A stretch of DNA of 64,000 nucleotides from Iamia sp035765045 (GTDB lineage Bacteria; Actinomycetota; Acidimicrobiia; Acidimicrobiales; Iamiaceae): contig DASTYI010000085.1 in NCBI GenBank assembly GCA_035765045.1, forward strand, positions 1 through 64,000. The letters are read 5' to 3'. Both the position numbers and the translations under genes were made by a program. The notes beneath the pieces were generated by a model. That model was given only the letters and a program-made list of their open reading frames with translations, had not been told where the DNA came from and ran no database searches. Positions 1 through 8,715 of the stretch are shown in pieces. Every line of letters begins with the position of its first letter. The stretch's first letter is position 1.

Positions 1-459
1 CAGCTCGGTCATCAGGCTCTGGCAGAACCGCATCACCTCGTCCTCGGAGCGGCCCTTCGGGTCGAAGTCCGATCCGCCCTTGCCCCCGCCGATCGGCAGG
101 TTGGTCAGCGCGTTCTTGAACGTCTGCTCGAAGCCGAGGAACTTCACGGTGCCGAGGTAGACGCTCGGGTGGAAGCGGAGCCCACCCTTGTAGGGGCCGA
201 GAGCGCTGTTGAACTCGACCCGGAAGCCCCGGTTGATCTGGACCTCGCCGTCGTCGGTCTGCCACGGCACCCGGAAGATGATCTGGCGCTCGGGCTCGCA
301 GATCCGCTGGATGATCTTCTGCCGGGCCAGCTCCGGGTGCTTGCTGATCACGACGCCGAGCGACTCGAGCACCTCGCGCACCGCCTGGTGGAACTCCGGC
401 TCCCCCGGGTTCCGGCGCAGCACGTCGGCGTAGACGTCCTCCAGCTTCTCGTCGATCAC
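1..459 (-). CDS. gdhA: NADP-type glutamate dehydrogenase, N-terminal part (cut by window edge)
   Basis: About 153 N-terminal codons are present and the gene continues beyond base 1. The translation reads VLRRNPGEPEF, then GFRVEFNSALGPYKGGLRFH, then TNLPIGGGKGGSDFDPKGRS, which are hallmark blocks of hexameric glutamate dehydrogenase including the glutamate-binding Lys in GGGKGG. The enzyme interconverts 2-oxoglutarate plus ammonium and glutamate. GTG at 459 is chosen because AGGTGG lies about 9 nt upstream and the next upstream codons hold no better start. The family call is very secure; cofactor preference is inferred from the NADP-type N-terminal sequence. Confidence 0.93.
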   Translation of the reverse strand, partial: MIDEKLEDVYADVLRRNPGEPEFHQAVREVLESLGVVISKHPELARQKIIQRICEPERQIIFRVPWQTDDGEVQINRGFRVEFNSALGPYKGGLRFHPSVYLGTVKFLGFEQTFKNALTNLPIGGGKGGSDFDPKGRSEDEVMRFCQSLMTEL

Positions 460-529
460 GTCGTCGTCCCACCTGTTCAGATCTCGTACAGAAACAGACG
501 ACCGTAGCGTCGGGAGGTGGGTCGGAGCC

Positions 530-1395
530 CTACCAGGAGATCACGTCGAGGGCGGGCCAGGGCGGGCCGGCACGGAGGGCGGCGAGGAAGGCCACGCCCG
601 ACGCCCGGCCGCTCGGGTGGGTGTCGTCGGGGCGCCAGCGGTAGACGGCGACCAGGGCCAGGACGAGGGCCCGGCAGGCGTCGACCAGGTCGGGGTCGGC
701 ATCCGGGTACCGCGCCGCCACCTCGGCCGGCACCAGCCCAGGTCGTACTCGACGGGCCCGCGGGCGGTGTTCTCGAAGTCGATCAGCAGCGGCCCGCCGG
801 CCGTGGTGATCACGTTCCACGGGTGGGGCTCGCCGTGGAGGAGCTGCTCGGGACGGCTCCCGTCGGTGAGCGACCGCCGCCCGCCGTCCAGGACGGCGGC
901 GAGGAGGGCACGGTCGGCCTCGGCCAGGTCGGGCGTGAGGTCCCGGTCGGCCAGGTCGCCGGCGACGGCGGCGATGCGATCGGCGACGTGCGGGGCGTCC
1001 CCGTCGACCCGCCGCAGCCCGGCGTGGAGGGCGGCGAGCGCCCCGGCGTACTCGGCGGGCGGGAGGTCCCGGTCGACGGAGGCGACGTGGGCCCACAGGG
1101 TGACGGCGAAGCCGTCGTGGTCGACGGCGCGGGGCGGGACCCGGGGGTCGAGGGGCGCCACCGGGCTGCCCGTCGCCGCCAGCCGCCGCACCAGCTCGAC
1201 CTCGCGCTCGGCGCTGGCGTGGTGCCCGGCGTGGTGCGCCGCCGGCGTGACCCGGGCGACGACGTCGGCCGGGGTCAGGCGGGCGACGAGCCGGTTGGAG
1301 TCGTTGAGGACCTCGACGTGGTCGACCGCCAGGCCGAGCGCCGTGGCCGTCTCCACCGCGGCCACCACCGCCCGTCGTCCCTCCGCCGGTCGCAC
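530..1395 (-). pseudogene. Aminoglycoside phosphotransferase-family kinase, frameshifted
   Basis: The first frame runs from 1395 and carries the kinase core: a Brenner-type motif LLHGEPHPWNV and the metal-binding LLIDFENTARGPVEYDLGW, as in choline/aminoglycoside kinases. After the Trp near base 735 that frame becomes Arg/Pro-rich nonsense. The sensible C-terminus (VPAEVAARYPDADPDLVDAC through to a stop at 530) is in the neighbouring frame. One missing base around 733-736 restores a protein of about 288 residues. Either it is a recent pseudogene or a sequencing error in a GC-rich run. The substrate is unknown. Confidence 0.8.
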
Positions 1396-1422
1396 CCCCG
1401 AGCCTCCTCGTCCACCCGTGCC

Positions 1423-1857
1423 TCAGTCGAGGCAGAACTCATTGCCCTCGACGTCCTGCATCACGATGCACGACTCGTCGACGTCATCGGCAGGCAGCAG
1501 CCGGACCCGGACGGCGCCGAGGGCGACCAGCCGGGTGCACTCGGCCTCGAGGGCGGCGAGGCGCTCCTCCCCCACCAGCCCTGTGCCGACCCGCACGTCG
1601 AGGTGGACTCGGTTCTTGACGACCTTCTCCTCGGGGACCCGCTGGAAGAACAGCCGGGGGCCCACGCCCTCCGGGTCGACGCAGGCGAAGGCCGAGCCCT
1701 GGTGCTCGGGCGGCAGCGACCGGTCGAAGTCGTCCCAGCTGGCGAAGCCCTCGGGGGGCGGGGGCACGACGTAGCCCAGGACGTCGCACCAGAAGCGGGC
1801 GACGCGCTCGGGCTCCGCGCAGTCGAAGGTGACCTGGAACGCCTTGGCTGCGGCCAT
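1423..1857 (-). CDS. VOC (glyoxalase/bleomycin-resistance) family protein
   Basis: 144 residues with the single-domain VOC pattern. It starts FQVTFDCAEPERVARFWCDV, the usual first strand plus helix, has RVHLDVRV in the middle and ends MQDVEGNEFCLD, matching the common terminal DPEGNEFCL motif. The likely metal ligands are the His of VHLDV and the Glu of EGNEF. It resembles the uncharacterised glyoxalase-like proteins common in actinobacteria, so the substrate cannot be named. ATG at 1857 is the first in-frame ATG before the domain. It is divergent from the reductase at 1956. Confidence 0.85.
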   Translation of the reverse strand: MAAAKAFQVTFDCAEPERVARFWCDVLGYVVPPPPEGFASWDDFDRSLPPEHQGSAFACVDPEGVGPRLFFQRVPEEKVVKNRVHLDVRVGTGLVGEERLAALEAECTRLVALGAVRVRLLPADDVDESCIVMQDVEGNEFCLD

Positions 1858-1955
1858 GGGGTCACCGTACCGACGGGGACCGATGAGCGCCGGCGACCCC
1901 GCCGGTCTGAGTACGGTCCGCCCGGCGCCGGCGCCGCGACCAGGGAGAGCCACCC

Positions 1956-2528
1956 GTGAGACCGCTCCGCTACTCGATCAACATCACCCTCGACGGCTGC
2001 TGCCACCACGAGGGGGTCCCGGCCGACGACGAGTCGCGCCGCTACTGGGCCGACCACCTCGAGCGGGCCGACGCCCTCCTCTTCGGCCGGGTGACGTACC
2101 AGATGATGGAGGAGGCCTGGAAGCGACCGGCCACCGGGGGGTGGCCCGACTGGATGGACGAGGGGATGATCCCCTTCGCCGAGACGATCGACCGGGCCAA
2201 GAAGCACGTCGTGTCGAGCACCCTGCACGACCTCGACTGGAACGCCGAGCTCGTCGACGGGGATCTGGAGACGGCCGTCCGCCGGCTCAAGGCCGAGCCC
2301 GGCGAGGGCCTGTTCACCGGGGGCGTGACCCTGCCGCGGGCGCTGGCCGACCTCGGGCTGATCGACGAGTACGAGCTGCTCGTCCACCCCTACGTCGCCG
2401 GCCACGGGCCGACGCTGTTCGCCGGCCTCCACCGGCGGCTCGACCTCGAGCTCGTCGGCCGTCACGAGCTCCGGTCGGGCGCCATGGCCCTCCGCTACCG
2501 ACCCCGCCCCACCGACGGGCCGACGTGA
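1956..2528 (+). CDS. Dihydrofolate reductase-family (RibD C-terminal-like) protein
   Basis: 190 residues. The N-terminus YSINITLDGCCHH, the segment ADALLFGRVTYQMMEEAW and the later GLFTGGVTLPRALADLGLIDEYEL are the standard blocks of the YwjB/RibD-C family of NADPH-dependent reductases. Its role is probably reduction of a small pterin-like or unknown substrate; most family members are uncharacterised. The GTG start at 1956 follows AGGGAGAG. The stop overlaps the GTG of the next gene (GTGA), so the two are translationally coupled. Confidence 0.85.
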   Translation: MRPLRYSINITLDGCCHHEGVPADDESRRYWADHLERADALLFGRVTYQMMEEAWKRPATGGWPDWMDEGMIPFAETIDRAKKHVVSSTLHDLDWNAELVDGDLETAVRRLKAEPGEGLFTGGVTLPRALADLGLIDEYELLVHPYVAGHGPTLFAGLHRRLDLELVGRHELRSGAMALRYRPRPTDGPT

Positions 2529-3358
2529 GCTTCGACCCGTACGCCCCCTACGGCCCCGTCGTCGGGACGACGATGCGCATCGCCACGTGGAACGTCTGGG
2601 GCCGCTTCGGCGACGCGGAGGCGCGCCAGGCGGGCATCGAGGAGGCGCTGGCCGCGGTCGAGCCCGACGTCGTCTGCCTCGTGGAGAGCTGGTCGACCCC
2701 CGAGGGCCACCAGGCGGACCGAGTCGGCGATCGCCTCGGCCTCGCCCACCGCCTCTTCGTCGGCGACTGGGACCAGGAGGGCTGGACCTCGGGCATCGGC
2801 GTCGCCTCGCGCTGGCCCGTCACCACCCACGAGCGCATCCCGCTCCGGGGCGACGACGGCTCCGGCACCGGCGAGGCGCTGTTCGTCGCCCTCGACGGCC
2901 CCCGCGGCCTCGTGCAGCTCTACGCCGTCATGCTCGACCACCCGCTGGGGGCCAGCGGGCTGCGCCAGGCCCAGGTCCGCCGGCTCGTCGAGCACGTCGA
3001 CCGCACGACCCGGCGGCGCCACCCGGTCGTCCTCTGCGGCGACTTCAACGCCGGCCCCGACTCCGACGAGATCCGGATGCTGACCGGGCGGAGCGCAGTG
3101 CCCGTCCCCGACCTCGTCTTCTACGACGCCTGGGAGGTGGCCGGCGACGGGACCCCCGGCCACACCTGGTCCAACCGCAACCCGCTCGCCGCCCTGTCGC
3201 TCTGGCCCGACCGCCGGATCGACCACATCCTCTCGGCCTGGCCCCGCGCCGGCGGCGTCGGCCACCCCACCCGCTGCGCCCTCCTCGGCGTCCCCGCCAC
3301 CCCCGGCGCCACCCCCCTCTCCGACCACCACGGCCTCGTCGCCGACCTCCGCTACTGA
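2525..3358 (+). CDS. Endonuclease/exonuclease/phosphatase-family hydrolase
   Basis: 277 residues. It contains the four family signatures in order: IATWNVWGR (Asn ligand), VCLVESW (catalytic Glu), VVLCGDFNAGPDSDEI (Asp and Asn) and the terminal LSDHHGLVADL (Asp-His pair), with RRIDHILSAW before it. The fold cleaves phosphodiester or phosphomonoester bonds with Mg2+. No signal peptide is visible, so it is probably cytosolic. GTG at 2525 overlaps the stop of the upstream reductase. The substrate could be nucleic acid, inositol phosphate or a phospholipid and cannot be fixed from sequence. Confidence 0.85.
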   Translation: MSFDPYAPYGPVVGTTMRIATWNVWGRFGDAEARQAGIEEALAAVEPDVVCLVESWSTPEGHQADRVGDRLGLAHRLFVGDWDQEGWTSGIGVASRWPVTTHERIPLRGDDGSGTGEALFVALDGPRGLVQLYAVMLDHPLGASGLRQAQVRRLVEHVDRTTRRRHPVVLCGDFNAGPDSDEIRMLTGRSAVPVPDLVFYDAWEVAGDGTPGHTWSNRNPLAALSLWPDRRIDHILSAWPRAGGVGHPTRCALLGVPATPGATPLSDHHGLVADLRY

Positions 3359-3434
3359 CGGCGTCGGCTCGAGGAGCGGCGCAGGCTGAGACGGATGCTG
3401 GCCGGTGGTGGCGGAGCGGGCGGGGACCTCCTCG

Positions 3435-4052
3435 TCAGGTGACGTGCAGGATGAGGTCGTACTCGATGTTGTTAGAGTTCAGCAGGGCACGGATCACTGC
3501 GTTGCAGGTGAAGGGCGTAGTGACGTGGTAAGAGCCGACGGCCCGGTAGAGATCAGACACCGCGGGGTGGTGGGTGCCGGTGGGGTTGTCCCCCGAGAGA
3601 GTGACGTTCGTCGTGTTGGTCGTGCACAGGGCGGTCTGAGAGTCGCACGTCCTGAACTCCATCCGGATGGTCAGGTTCATCGTGAAGCCAGTCGCAGACA
3701 GGGTCATCGTCCCGCCAGTGATGACGAACCGGGTCTTGAACGTGTTAGTGCCTATGGCGAAGTCGCTGTAGCCCAGGGCGACCGACCCGATGACGCCAGT
3801 CCCATCAGAGGGGAACTCCACGGGGATGCGGGGCAGGGGGTCAGAGTTCCCGGCGCAGACGTTCGTCGTCGGGTGGGCGACCACGTGGTAAGTGGCGAGG
3901 ATCGCAGAGGCCGGGCTGTGGACCCTCCACGTACTAGACGGCTGGATCTCGAGGTCGCGGGGGACGGCGGAGGCGGGAGCCGCCGTGGCGGCGAGAAGAC
4001 CGACGGCGACGACGCCGACGGCGACGAGCCGCTTGATGGTGTGCGTGAGCAT
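3435..4052 (-). CDS. Secreted hypothetical protein
   Basis: 205 residues with a clear Sec signal peptide: KR near the start, hydrophobic core LVAVGVVAVGLLAATA and an APASA cleavage motif at about residue 28. The mature part is Thr/Ser/Val-rich, probably beta-sheet, with Cys at VCAGN, FRTCDSQTALC and FTCNAV that could form two disulfides. I do not recognise the family. The gene uses codons such as TTA-derived leucine and AGA/GTA-type triplets more often than its neighbours, a hint of different ancestry. It is monocistronic, convergent with the hydrolase at 2525. Confidence 0.7.
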   Translation of the reverse strand: MLTHTIKRLVAVGVVAVGLLAATAAPASAVPRDLEIQPSSTWRVHSPASAILATYHVVAHPTTNVCAGNSDPLPRIPVEFPSDGTGVIGSVALGYSDFAIGTNTFKTRFVITGGTMTLSATGFTMNLTIRMEFRTCDSQTALCTTNTTNVTLSGDNPTGTHHPAVSDLYRAVGSYHVTTPFTCNAVIRALLNSNNIEYDLILHVT

Positions 4053-4219
4053 GTGGAGACCTTCCTCTGGTCGACAGCGCCGGCAGGTAACTCCCGTCGG
4101 CCCCGCCAGTAGGGCACATCCCCTGTCGCGATCCGCTGTCCTCCGTCATTTGACATGAACTGTCTCAACGTGCATGCTCCCCTTCGACTGGGCGGCCTCC
4201 GAGGGCCGGAGGGCGCTGG

Positions 4220-6127
4220 TCAGGTGGGGAGGAGGAAGACGGCGGCGGGGGCCGGGAGGTCGAGGTAGGCCATGACCTCGGCGCGGGCCGCAGGGGGGAG
4301 GTCGGGGTCGAGGGGGGCGACGAAGAGGTTGCGCCACCACCGCTCGACGGCGGCGTCGTCGCCGGCGGCCCGGAAGGTGGCGTCGAGGCGGGCGGTGCGC
4401 GCCTCCTGCTCGTCCCGTTCCGCCGCCGTGCGGGGGTCGACGAGGGCGACGCGCCGGGCGCCCTGGTCCTCCCACCCGTCGATCGCCGGGCCGACGGCGA
4501 GGACGACGACGGCGGTCGCCTCGCCCGGCGCCATCACCCGGTGGGCGGTGCCGGCGACCCGGTGCCCCTCCTCGATGCCGACGGTGAGGCCGGCCCGCTC
4601 CAGCTCGTTGACCAGGCCCATCCCCTGGGCGCCGATGCCGACCGGGTCCTCCCACCGCACGAGGTACCGGCCCGTGCCCCCGTCGGCCCGGCGCAGGGCG
4701 GCGGCGGTGTCGTCGGCGAGGATGCCCAGCGCCTCGGCCCGACCGCGGTCGGCGGGCTCGACCGACGGTGCCGCCACGGCGGCGGAGAGCGAGAGCAGGG
4801 CGGCGAGGGCGACGGGGGCCACGACCGCCGCCCGGCGCACGCCGGGACGGCGGGTGCGCTCGGCGACGACCGCGGCCACCGTCCAGCCGGTGGCGAGCAG
4901 GCAGAGCACCGCCAGCCCCATGACCGAGAAGTAGAGGTAGAACCAGCGCTCGCCGCTGATCCGGCTGGAGCTGACGAAGGCGAGCACCACCCCCGCGGCG
5001 AGCACGGCGTGGAACCGACGCAGGCTCGGCGGGCCCACCCGACCCGACCAGCAGGCGACGGCGGCGGCCAGCCACAACCCGAGGACGAGGATCCCGCCCG
5101 GGGTCCGGGTCGACGAGGCCGCCACCTCGGCACCGTCGGAGGCGCTGAGCCAGTAGTCGAAGCCGAACCGGTCGACCACCTCGCGGGCGCCGTCGACCAG
5201 CCCCGCCGCCGGCTCGGTCGGGTGCTGGAGCGAGCCCCGGATGCGGCCCAGGTTGTGGGTGTCGGCCACCTGGTCGATCAGCGGCGGCAGCCACAGCACC
5301 AGCCCGACGAGTCCGGCCGTCGCCAGGGCGACGATCCGCCGTCGCCGCTCCTCGGGCGACCCCGTCACGATCCGGTACCCGCACACGGCGATCAGGGCCC
5401 CGATCCCCACCCCGACGGTCCCGAGGTACGGCAGGTGGGTCTGGGCGCAGAACGACCCGGCCACCACAGCGACGACCAGGTGCGAGCCGTCCTCGACCAC
5501 CGACCACGCCGCCAGCACGAAGGCCAGCCACCACACCACGGGCAGGAAGGGGTTCCACGGTTCGAGGAAGACGACCGCCCCGTAGGCCCGCACGAGCAGG
5601 GCGCACGCCGCGGCCACGCCGGCCATCAGCGGGATGCCGCCCCGGCGGTGGGCGATCCGCAGCACGAGGGCGAACGCCACCAGGTGCAGGACCAGGCCGG
5701 CGGCGCTGAAGGCGAGGGCCGTCCCCCCGAGCAGCCGGTGGACCGGGGCCATGGCCCAGAAGCTCAGCGGCCCCGGGTGGCTGCCGGGGTCGGTCCAGGG
5801 GCCGATGCGCCCGGCCAGGCCGACCAGCGGCGAGTCGGCCGTCCCCACGTCCCGCACCCGCATCTCGGTCTGGGCCAGGTCGGTGAGCGGGTGCCACTCG
5901 GGGCGGTGGAAGGCGACCAGGGCCACGACGAGCGGGGCGGTGACGAGGGCGTGGAGCCCGGCGCCGACCACGACGGGGCGTCGCCACCACGGGGGCGCGG
6001 CGGGGCCGTCCCGCCCCACCCGGGGCGCGGGACCACCGGGTCGGACCGCTGCTCCACCGCTCACTCGCCCGGAGTCTCCGGGCGCGGGCGGGCCGCGAGC
6101 GGTCGCGACCTGTCGGTTCGCTGACAA
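4220..6127 (-). CDS. Polytopic membrane protein, GT-C glycosyltransferase-like
   Basis: 635 residues with around ten hydrophobic segments between residues 50 and 460 and a soluble C-terminal domain of about 150 residues. After the first membrane helix comes HPLTDLAQTEMRVRDVG and then SHPGPLSFWAMAP. An acidic motif in the first external loop followed by a Gly/Pro turn fits GT-C enzymes that use polyprenyl-phosphate sugars. It is a clear paralogue of the protein at 16755-18533 (DLAAIEMTTRDVG, HHPGPLSSYLYAVP). TTG at 6127 gives the longest form; GTG at 6064 is an equally possible start. Donor and acceptor are unknown. Confidence 0.7.
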   Translation of the reverse strand: MSANRQVATARGPPAPGDSGRVSGGAAVRPGGPAPRVGRDGPAAPPWWRRPVVVGAGLHALVTAPLVVALVAFHRPEWHPLTDLAQTEMRVRDVGTADSPLVGLAGRIGPWTDPGSHPGPLSFWAMAPVHRLLGGTALAFSAAGLVLHLVAFALVLRIAHRRGGIPLMAGVAAACALLVRAYGAVVFLEPWNPFLPVVWWLAFVLAAWSVVEDGSHLVVAVVAGSFCAQTHLPYLGTVGVGIGALIAVCGYRIVTGSPEERRRRIVALATAGLVGLVLWLPPLIDQVADTHNLGRIRGSLQHPTEPAAGLVDGAREVVDRFGFDYWLSASDGAEVAASSTRTPGGILVLGLWLAAAVACWSGRVGPPSLRRFHAVLAAGVVLAFVSSSRISGERWFYLYFSVMGLAVLCLLATGWTVAAVVAERTRRPGVRRAAVVAPVALAALLSLSAAVAAPSVEPADRGRAEALGILADDTAAALRRADGGTGRYLVRWEDPVGIGAQGMGLVNELERAGLTVGIEEGHRVAGTAHRVMAPGEATAVVVLAVGPAIDGWEDQGARRVALVDPRTAAERDEQEARTARLDATFRAAGDDAAVERWWRNLFVAPLDPDLPPAARAEVMAYLDLPAPAAVFLLPT

Positions 6128-6142
6128 CCCCAGGGGGTGTCG

Positions 6143-7363
6143 TCAGGTGGTGCTGGCGGGGAGGCGGACGACGAGGCGGGCGCCGCCGAGGGGGGCGTCG
6201 CCGATGGCCACCTCGCCCCCGTGGGCGTCGACGGCGGCCCGCACGATGGCCAGGCCGAGGCCCGATCCGCCCTCGGCCCGGGCCCGGGCCTCGTCGAGCC
6301 GGGTGAAGCGCTCGAACATCCGCTCGCGCTCGGCCGCCGGGACGCCGGGGCCGTCGTCGTCGACGGTGAGCGTCACCGTCCCGTCCCCCTCGTCGAGGGC
6401 GACGCGGACCTGCTGGCGGGCGTGGCGGACGGCGTTGGCGAGCAGGTTGTCGATCATCCCCTCGAGGGCGTCGGGCTCGCCGACGACCTGCCCGGCCCGC
6501 ACCCCGTCGGTGTCGATGGCGACGTCGGTGCGGGTCGCCACCTCGGCCACCCGCTCGTGGATGCTCTGGTCGAGGTCGACGGGCTGGGCATCGGTCACCG
6601 GCGAGCGCTCGTGGCGGGTGAGGACGAGGAGCTGGTCGGTCAGCGCCTCCATGCGGGCCAGGGTGGCCAGGGCGTCGGCCCGGGTCCGGGCGATCTCGTC
6701 CCCGTCGCCGCCCTCGGTCTCGAGGAGGACGCGCATCCCGGCCAGCGGGCTGCGGAGCTCGTGGCTGACGTCGGCGACGAGCCGCTCCTCGCGCTCGGCG
6801 GCGGCCCCGACCGGTCGCAGGGCGTGGCCCACGGCGAACCAGATGACCAGGCCGACGACGGCGGCGAGGGGCACGCCGGTGACCAGCAGGCCGTAGCGCA
6901 GCGTCGAGACGCTCTCGTCGACCGGTTGGAGGGGGCCGGCGAGCACCAGCCAGCTGCCCCGGAACCGGGTGGCCACGACCCGGTGGGTGCCGCTCGCGGC
7001 GGTGCGGACGGTGTGGGGCCGGAGGGTGTCGCCGGGCTGCCAGAGGGCCGGCTCGCCCCGCAGCGGCGGGCTGGCGAAGAGCACGCCGCCGTCGTCGTCG
7101 ACCACCTGGAGGGGGAGCTCGATCGACGTCGACACCGAGGCGGGCAGGTTCACCTCGGAGAAGCGCTCGGAGCCGGCGGCGATCGCCTCCAGCTCGCGGT
7201 CCATGTCGGCCTCCAGCTCCCGCTCGTGCAGCCGGACGAGGACGAGCCCGGTGACCACCAGGACGGCGAGGAGGCCGAGGACGGTCACGGCGGTGATCCG
7301 GACCCGGGCCCGGCGCAGGTCGCGCCGCTCGCCGGTCCGGCGCCGCCCGGCGAGGGCGCTCAC
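6143..7363 (-). CDS. Two-component sensor histidine kinase
   Basis: 406 residues. A first membrane helix (VTVLGLLAVLVVTGLVLV), an extracytoplasmic sensor region of about 120 residues, a second helix (LLVTGVPLAAVVGLVIWF), a HisKA box LVADVSHELRSPLAGMRVLL with the phospho-His, and HATPase_c with N box NLLANAVRHA, G1 DDDGPGVP and G2 GGSGLGLAIV. GTG at 7363 overlaps the stop of the response regulator (GTGA), so the pair is co-translated. No HAMP is clear; the linker after helix 2 is short. The stimulus cannot be predicted. Confidence 0.93.
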   Translation of the reverse strand: MSALAGRRRTGERRDLRRARVRITAVTVLGLLAVLVVTGLVLVRLHERELEADMDRELEAIAAGSERFSEVNLPASVSTSIELPLQVVDDDGGVLFASPPLRGEPALWQPGDTLRPHTVRTAASGTHRVVATRFRGSWLVLAGPLQPVDESVSTLRYGLLVTGVPLAAVVGLVIWFAVGHALRPVGAAAEREERLVADVSHELRSPLAGMRVLLETEGGDGDEIARTRADALATLARMEALTDQLLVLTRHERSPVTDAQPVDLDQSIHERVAEVATRTDVAIDTDGVRAGQVVGEPDALEGMIDNLLANAVRHARQQVRVALDEGDGTVTLTVDDDGPGVPAAERERMFERFTRLDEARARAEGGSGLGLAIVRAAVDAHGGEVAIGDAPLGGARLVVRLPASTT

Positions 7364-8043
7364 GACGCCACCCGCGGCCGGCGGGGCCGCAGCCGGTAGC
7401 CGGCGCCCCGGACCGTCTCGATGTCGTCCTCGCCGAAGGGGGTGTCGACCTTGCGCCGCAGCCGCCCGACGTACACCTCGACCACGTTGATGTCGCCGGT
7501 GAAGTGCGGCCCCCAGGCCCGGGCGATCAGCTCCTCCTTGCTGACGACCCCGCCGACCTCCTGGAACAGGGCGGCGAGCAGCTTGGCCTCGCGACCGGTC
7601 AGCTTGACCTCGGTCGACCCCCGCCAGCAGCGGCGCAGGTCGGGGTCGAACCGCAGGTCGCCGTTGACGTGGACGCTCGTCGCCGCCCGCCGGGCGCACG
7701 CCCGCACCCGGGCCAGCAGCTCGACCACCGAGAACGGCTTGGTCAGGTAGTCGTCGGCGCCCACGTCGAGCCCGTCGGCCACGTCCCACTCGCCGTCCTT
7801 GGCCGACAGCATGAGGATCGGCGTCCGCAGCCCGGCGTCGCGCGCCGTCCGGCAGACCTTGTGCCCGTTCATCCCCGGGAGCATCACGTCGAGGACGATC
7901 ACGTCGTACTCCCCGCTCAGGGCCAGCTCGAGCCCGACGGCGCCGTCGGTGGCCGCGTCGACCAGGTGGCCCTCGGCCCGCAGCGCCCGCCCGATGCCGG
8001 TGATCATGTTCGGCTCATCGTCGATGAGCAGCACCCTCGTCAC
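7360..8043 (-). CDS. OmpR/PhoB-family response regulator
   Basis: 227 residues. The receiver domain has VLLIDDEP (acidic pair), VIVLDVMLPGMNG with the phospho-acceptor Asp at about residue 52, LMLSAK and YLTKPF. The C-terminal winged helix contains LTGREAKLLAALF and NVVEVYVGRLRRKVD followed by ETVRGAGYRL, typical of OmpR/PhoB DNA-binding domains. It is first in the operon with its kinase partner. GTG at 8043 is the start. The upstream region carries the palindromic element at 8114-8153, which more likely terminates the gene at 8161. Confidence 0.95.
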   Translation of the reverse strand: MTRVLLIDDEPNMITGIGRALRAEGHLVDAATDGAVGLELALSGEYDVIVLDVMLPGMNGHKVCRTARDAGLRTPILMLSAKDGEWDVADGLDVGADDYLTKPFSVVELLARVRACARRAATSVHVNGDLRFDPDLRRCWRGSTEVKLTGREAKLLAALFQEVGGVVSKEELIARAWGPHFTGDINVVEVYVGRLRRKVDTPFGEDDIETVRGAGYRLRPRRPRVAS

Positions 8044-8113
8044 CCCGCCACTCCACCACGTCGGGCCCCGACCCGGTCAGGTCTGTCAGCGAATCGTCAG
8101 GAAGCCCCGTCCT

Positions 8114-8153
8114 GCGATCGCCTCAAGGTGCCTGGCACGTTGAGGCGGTCTGC
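8114..8153. repeat. Dispersed palindrome, copy 1 (imperfect)
   Basis: Core CCTCAAGGTGCC-TGGCACGTTGAGG at 8121-8145 forms a hairpin with one G/C mismatch; flanks GCGATCG and CGGTCTGC partly pair. The same core occurs at 14609-14647 and 59240-59272. It lies just downstream of the stop of the gene at 8161-8403, so it probably acts as a factor-independent terminator, though there is no T-tract. Confidence 0.75.
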
Positions 8154-8160
8154 GCCGCTC

Positions 8161-8403
8161 CTAGGAGGGCTGGCCGACGGGGCCGTCGCCGCCGCGGGGC
8201 TGCTCGTCGTCGGGGCGGGGGTAGCCCTCCTCGTGGGTCTCCTGGCCGTCGGCCTCCTCCTCGAAGCGCTGTTCGGCCTCCTCGGCGTCGCCGGTCTCCT
8301 CGACCAGCTCCTCCGCCAGCTCGGTGTCACGCTGGATGTTCTGGCCCATCCAGTCGTCGACCGTGCTGTTCTCGGGCTCGCGGACCTCGCCGCCGTTCTG
8401 CAT
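8161..8403 (-). CDS. Small acidic hypothetical protein
   Basis: 80 residues, strongly acidic: about 26 Glu/Asp and very few Lys/Arg. It begins MQNGGEVREPENSTVDDWMG, continues with a helix-forming acidic stretch (AEELVEETGDAEEAEQRFEE) and ends in a Gly/Pro/Asp-rich tail. A strong ribosome site, GAGGAGGA, precedes the ATG at 8403 by about 4 nt, which makes it a real gene. I do not recognise a characterised family. It is divergent from the small membrane protein at 8509. Confidence 0.65.
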   Translation of the reverse strand: MQNGGEVREPENSTVDDWMGQNIQRDTELAEELVEETGDAEEAEQRFEEEADGQETHEEGYPRPDDEQPRGGDGPVGQPS

Positions 8404-8508
8404 GCGTCCTCCTCAGGGGTCGGAGCCCCGGGGCTTCCCGGCCCCGACGGCGCGAAACCCGGCCCCGATCGTGGTTCGGTCCCCGCTCGGCGGGGAGGTC
8501 ACCCGACC

Positions 8509-8715
8509 ATGCAGGGTGTGCTGATCGTGGTGCTCGTCGTGGCCGTCGTCGCCGGGAGCGTGGTGCTGGCCCGGAGGGTGCGCCACCCCGAGAACACGGC
8601 GTCGCACCACGACGAGGGCCGCGGGTCCACCGGCGAGCGCTTCTACAGCGACACGGACCACCCCGCCGGCCCCGACGCCGAGGACCCGATCGGACCCACC
8701 CGCGCCGACGGCTGA
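8509..8715 (+). CDS. Small single-pass membrane protein
   Basis: 68 residues: an N-terminal hydrophobic helix (VLIVVLVVAVVAGSVVLA) with RRVRH after it, giving N-out/C-in topology by the positive-inside rule, then a hydrophilic Asp/Gly/Pro-rich cytoplasmic tail. GGGGAGG lies about 8 nt upstream of the ATG at 8509. Its last 73 bases overlap, antisense, the 3' end of the glycosyltransferase gene at 8643-9602. No family was recognised. Confidence 0.6.
   Translation: MQGVLIVVLVVAVVAGSVVLARRVRHPENTASHHDEGRGSTGERFYSDTDHPAGPDAEDPIGPTRADG

Noticed and set aside
4145..4180. TTGACA-like hexamer upstream of the secreted-protein gene as a promoter
   Set aside because: It lies on the plus strand, while the nearest gene is on minus, and no -10 follows; not supported.
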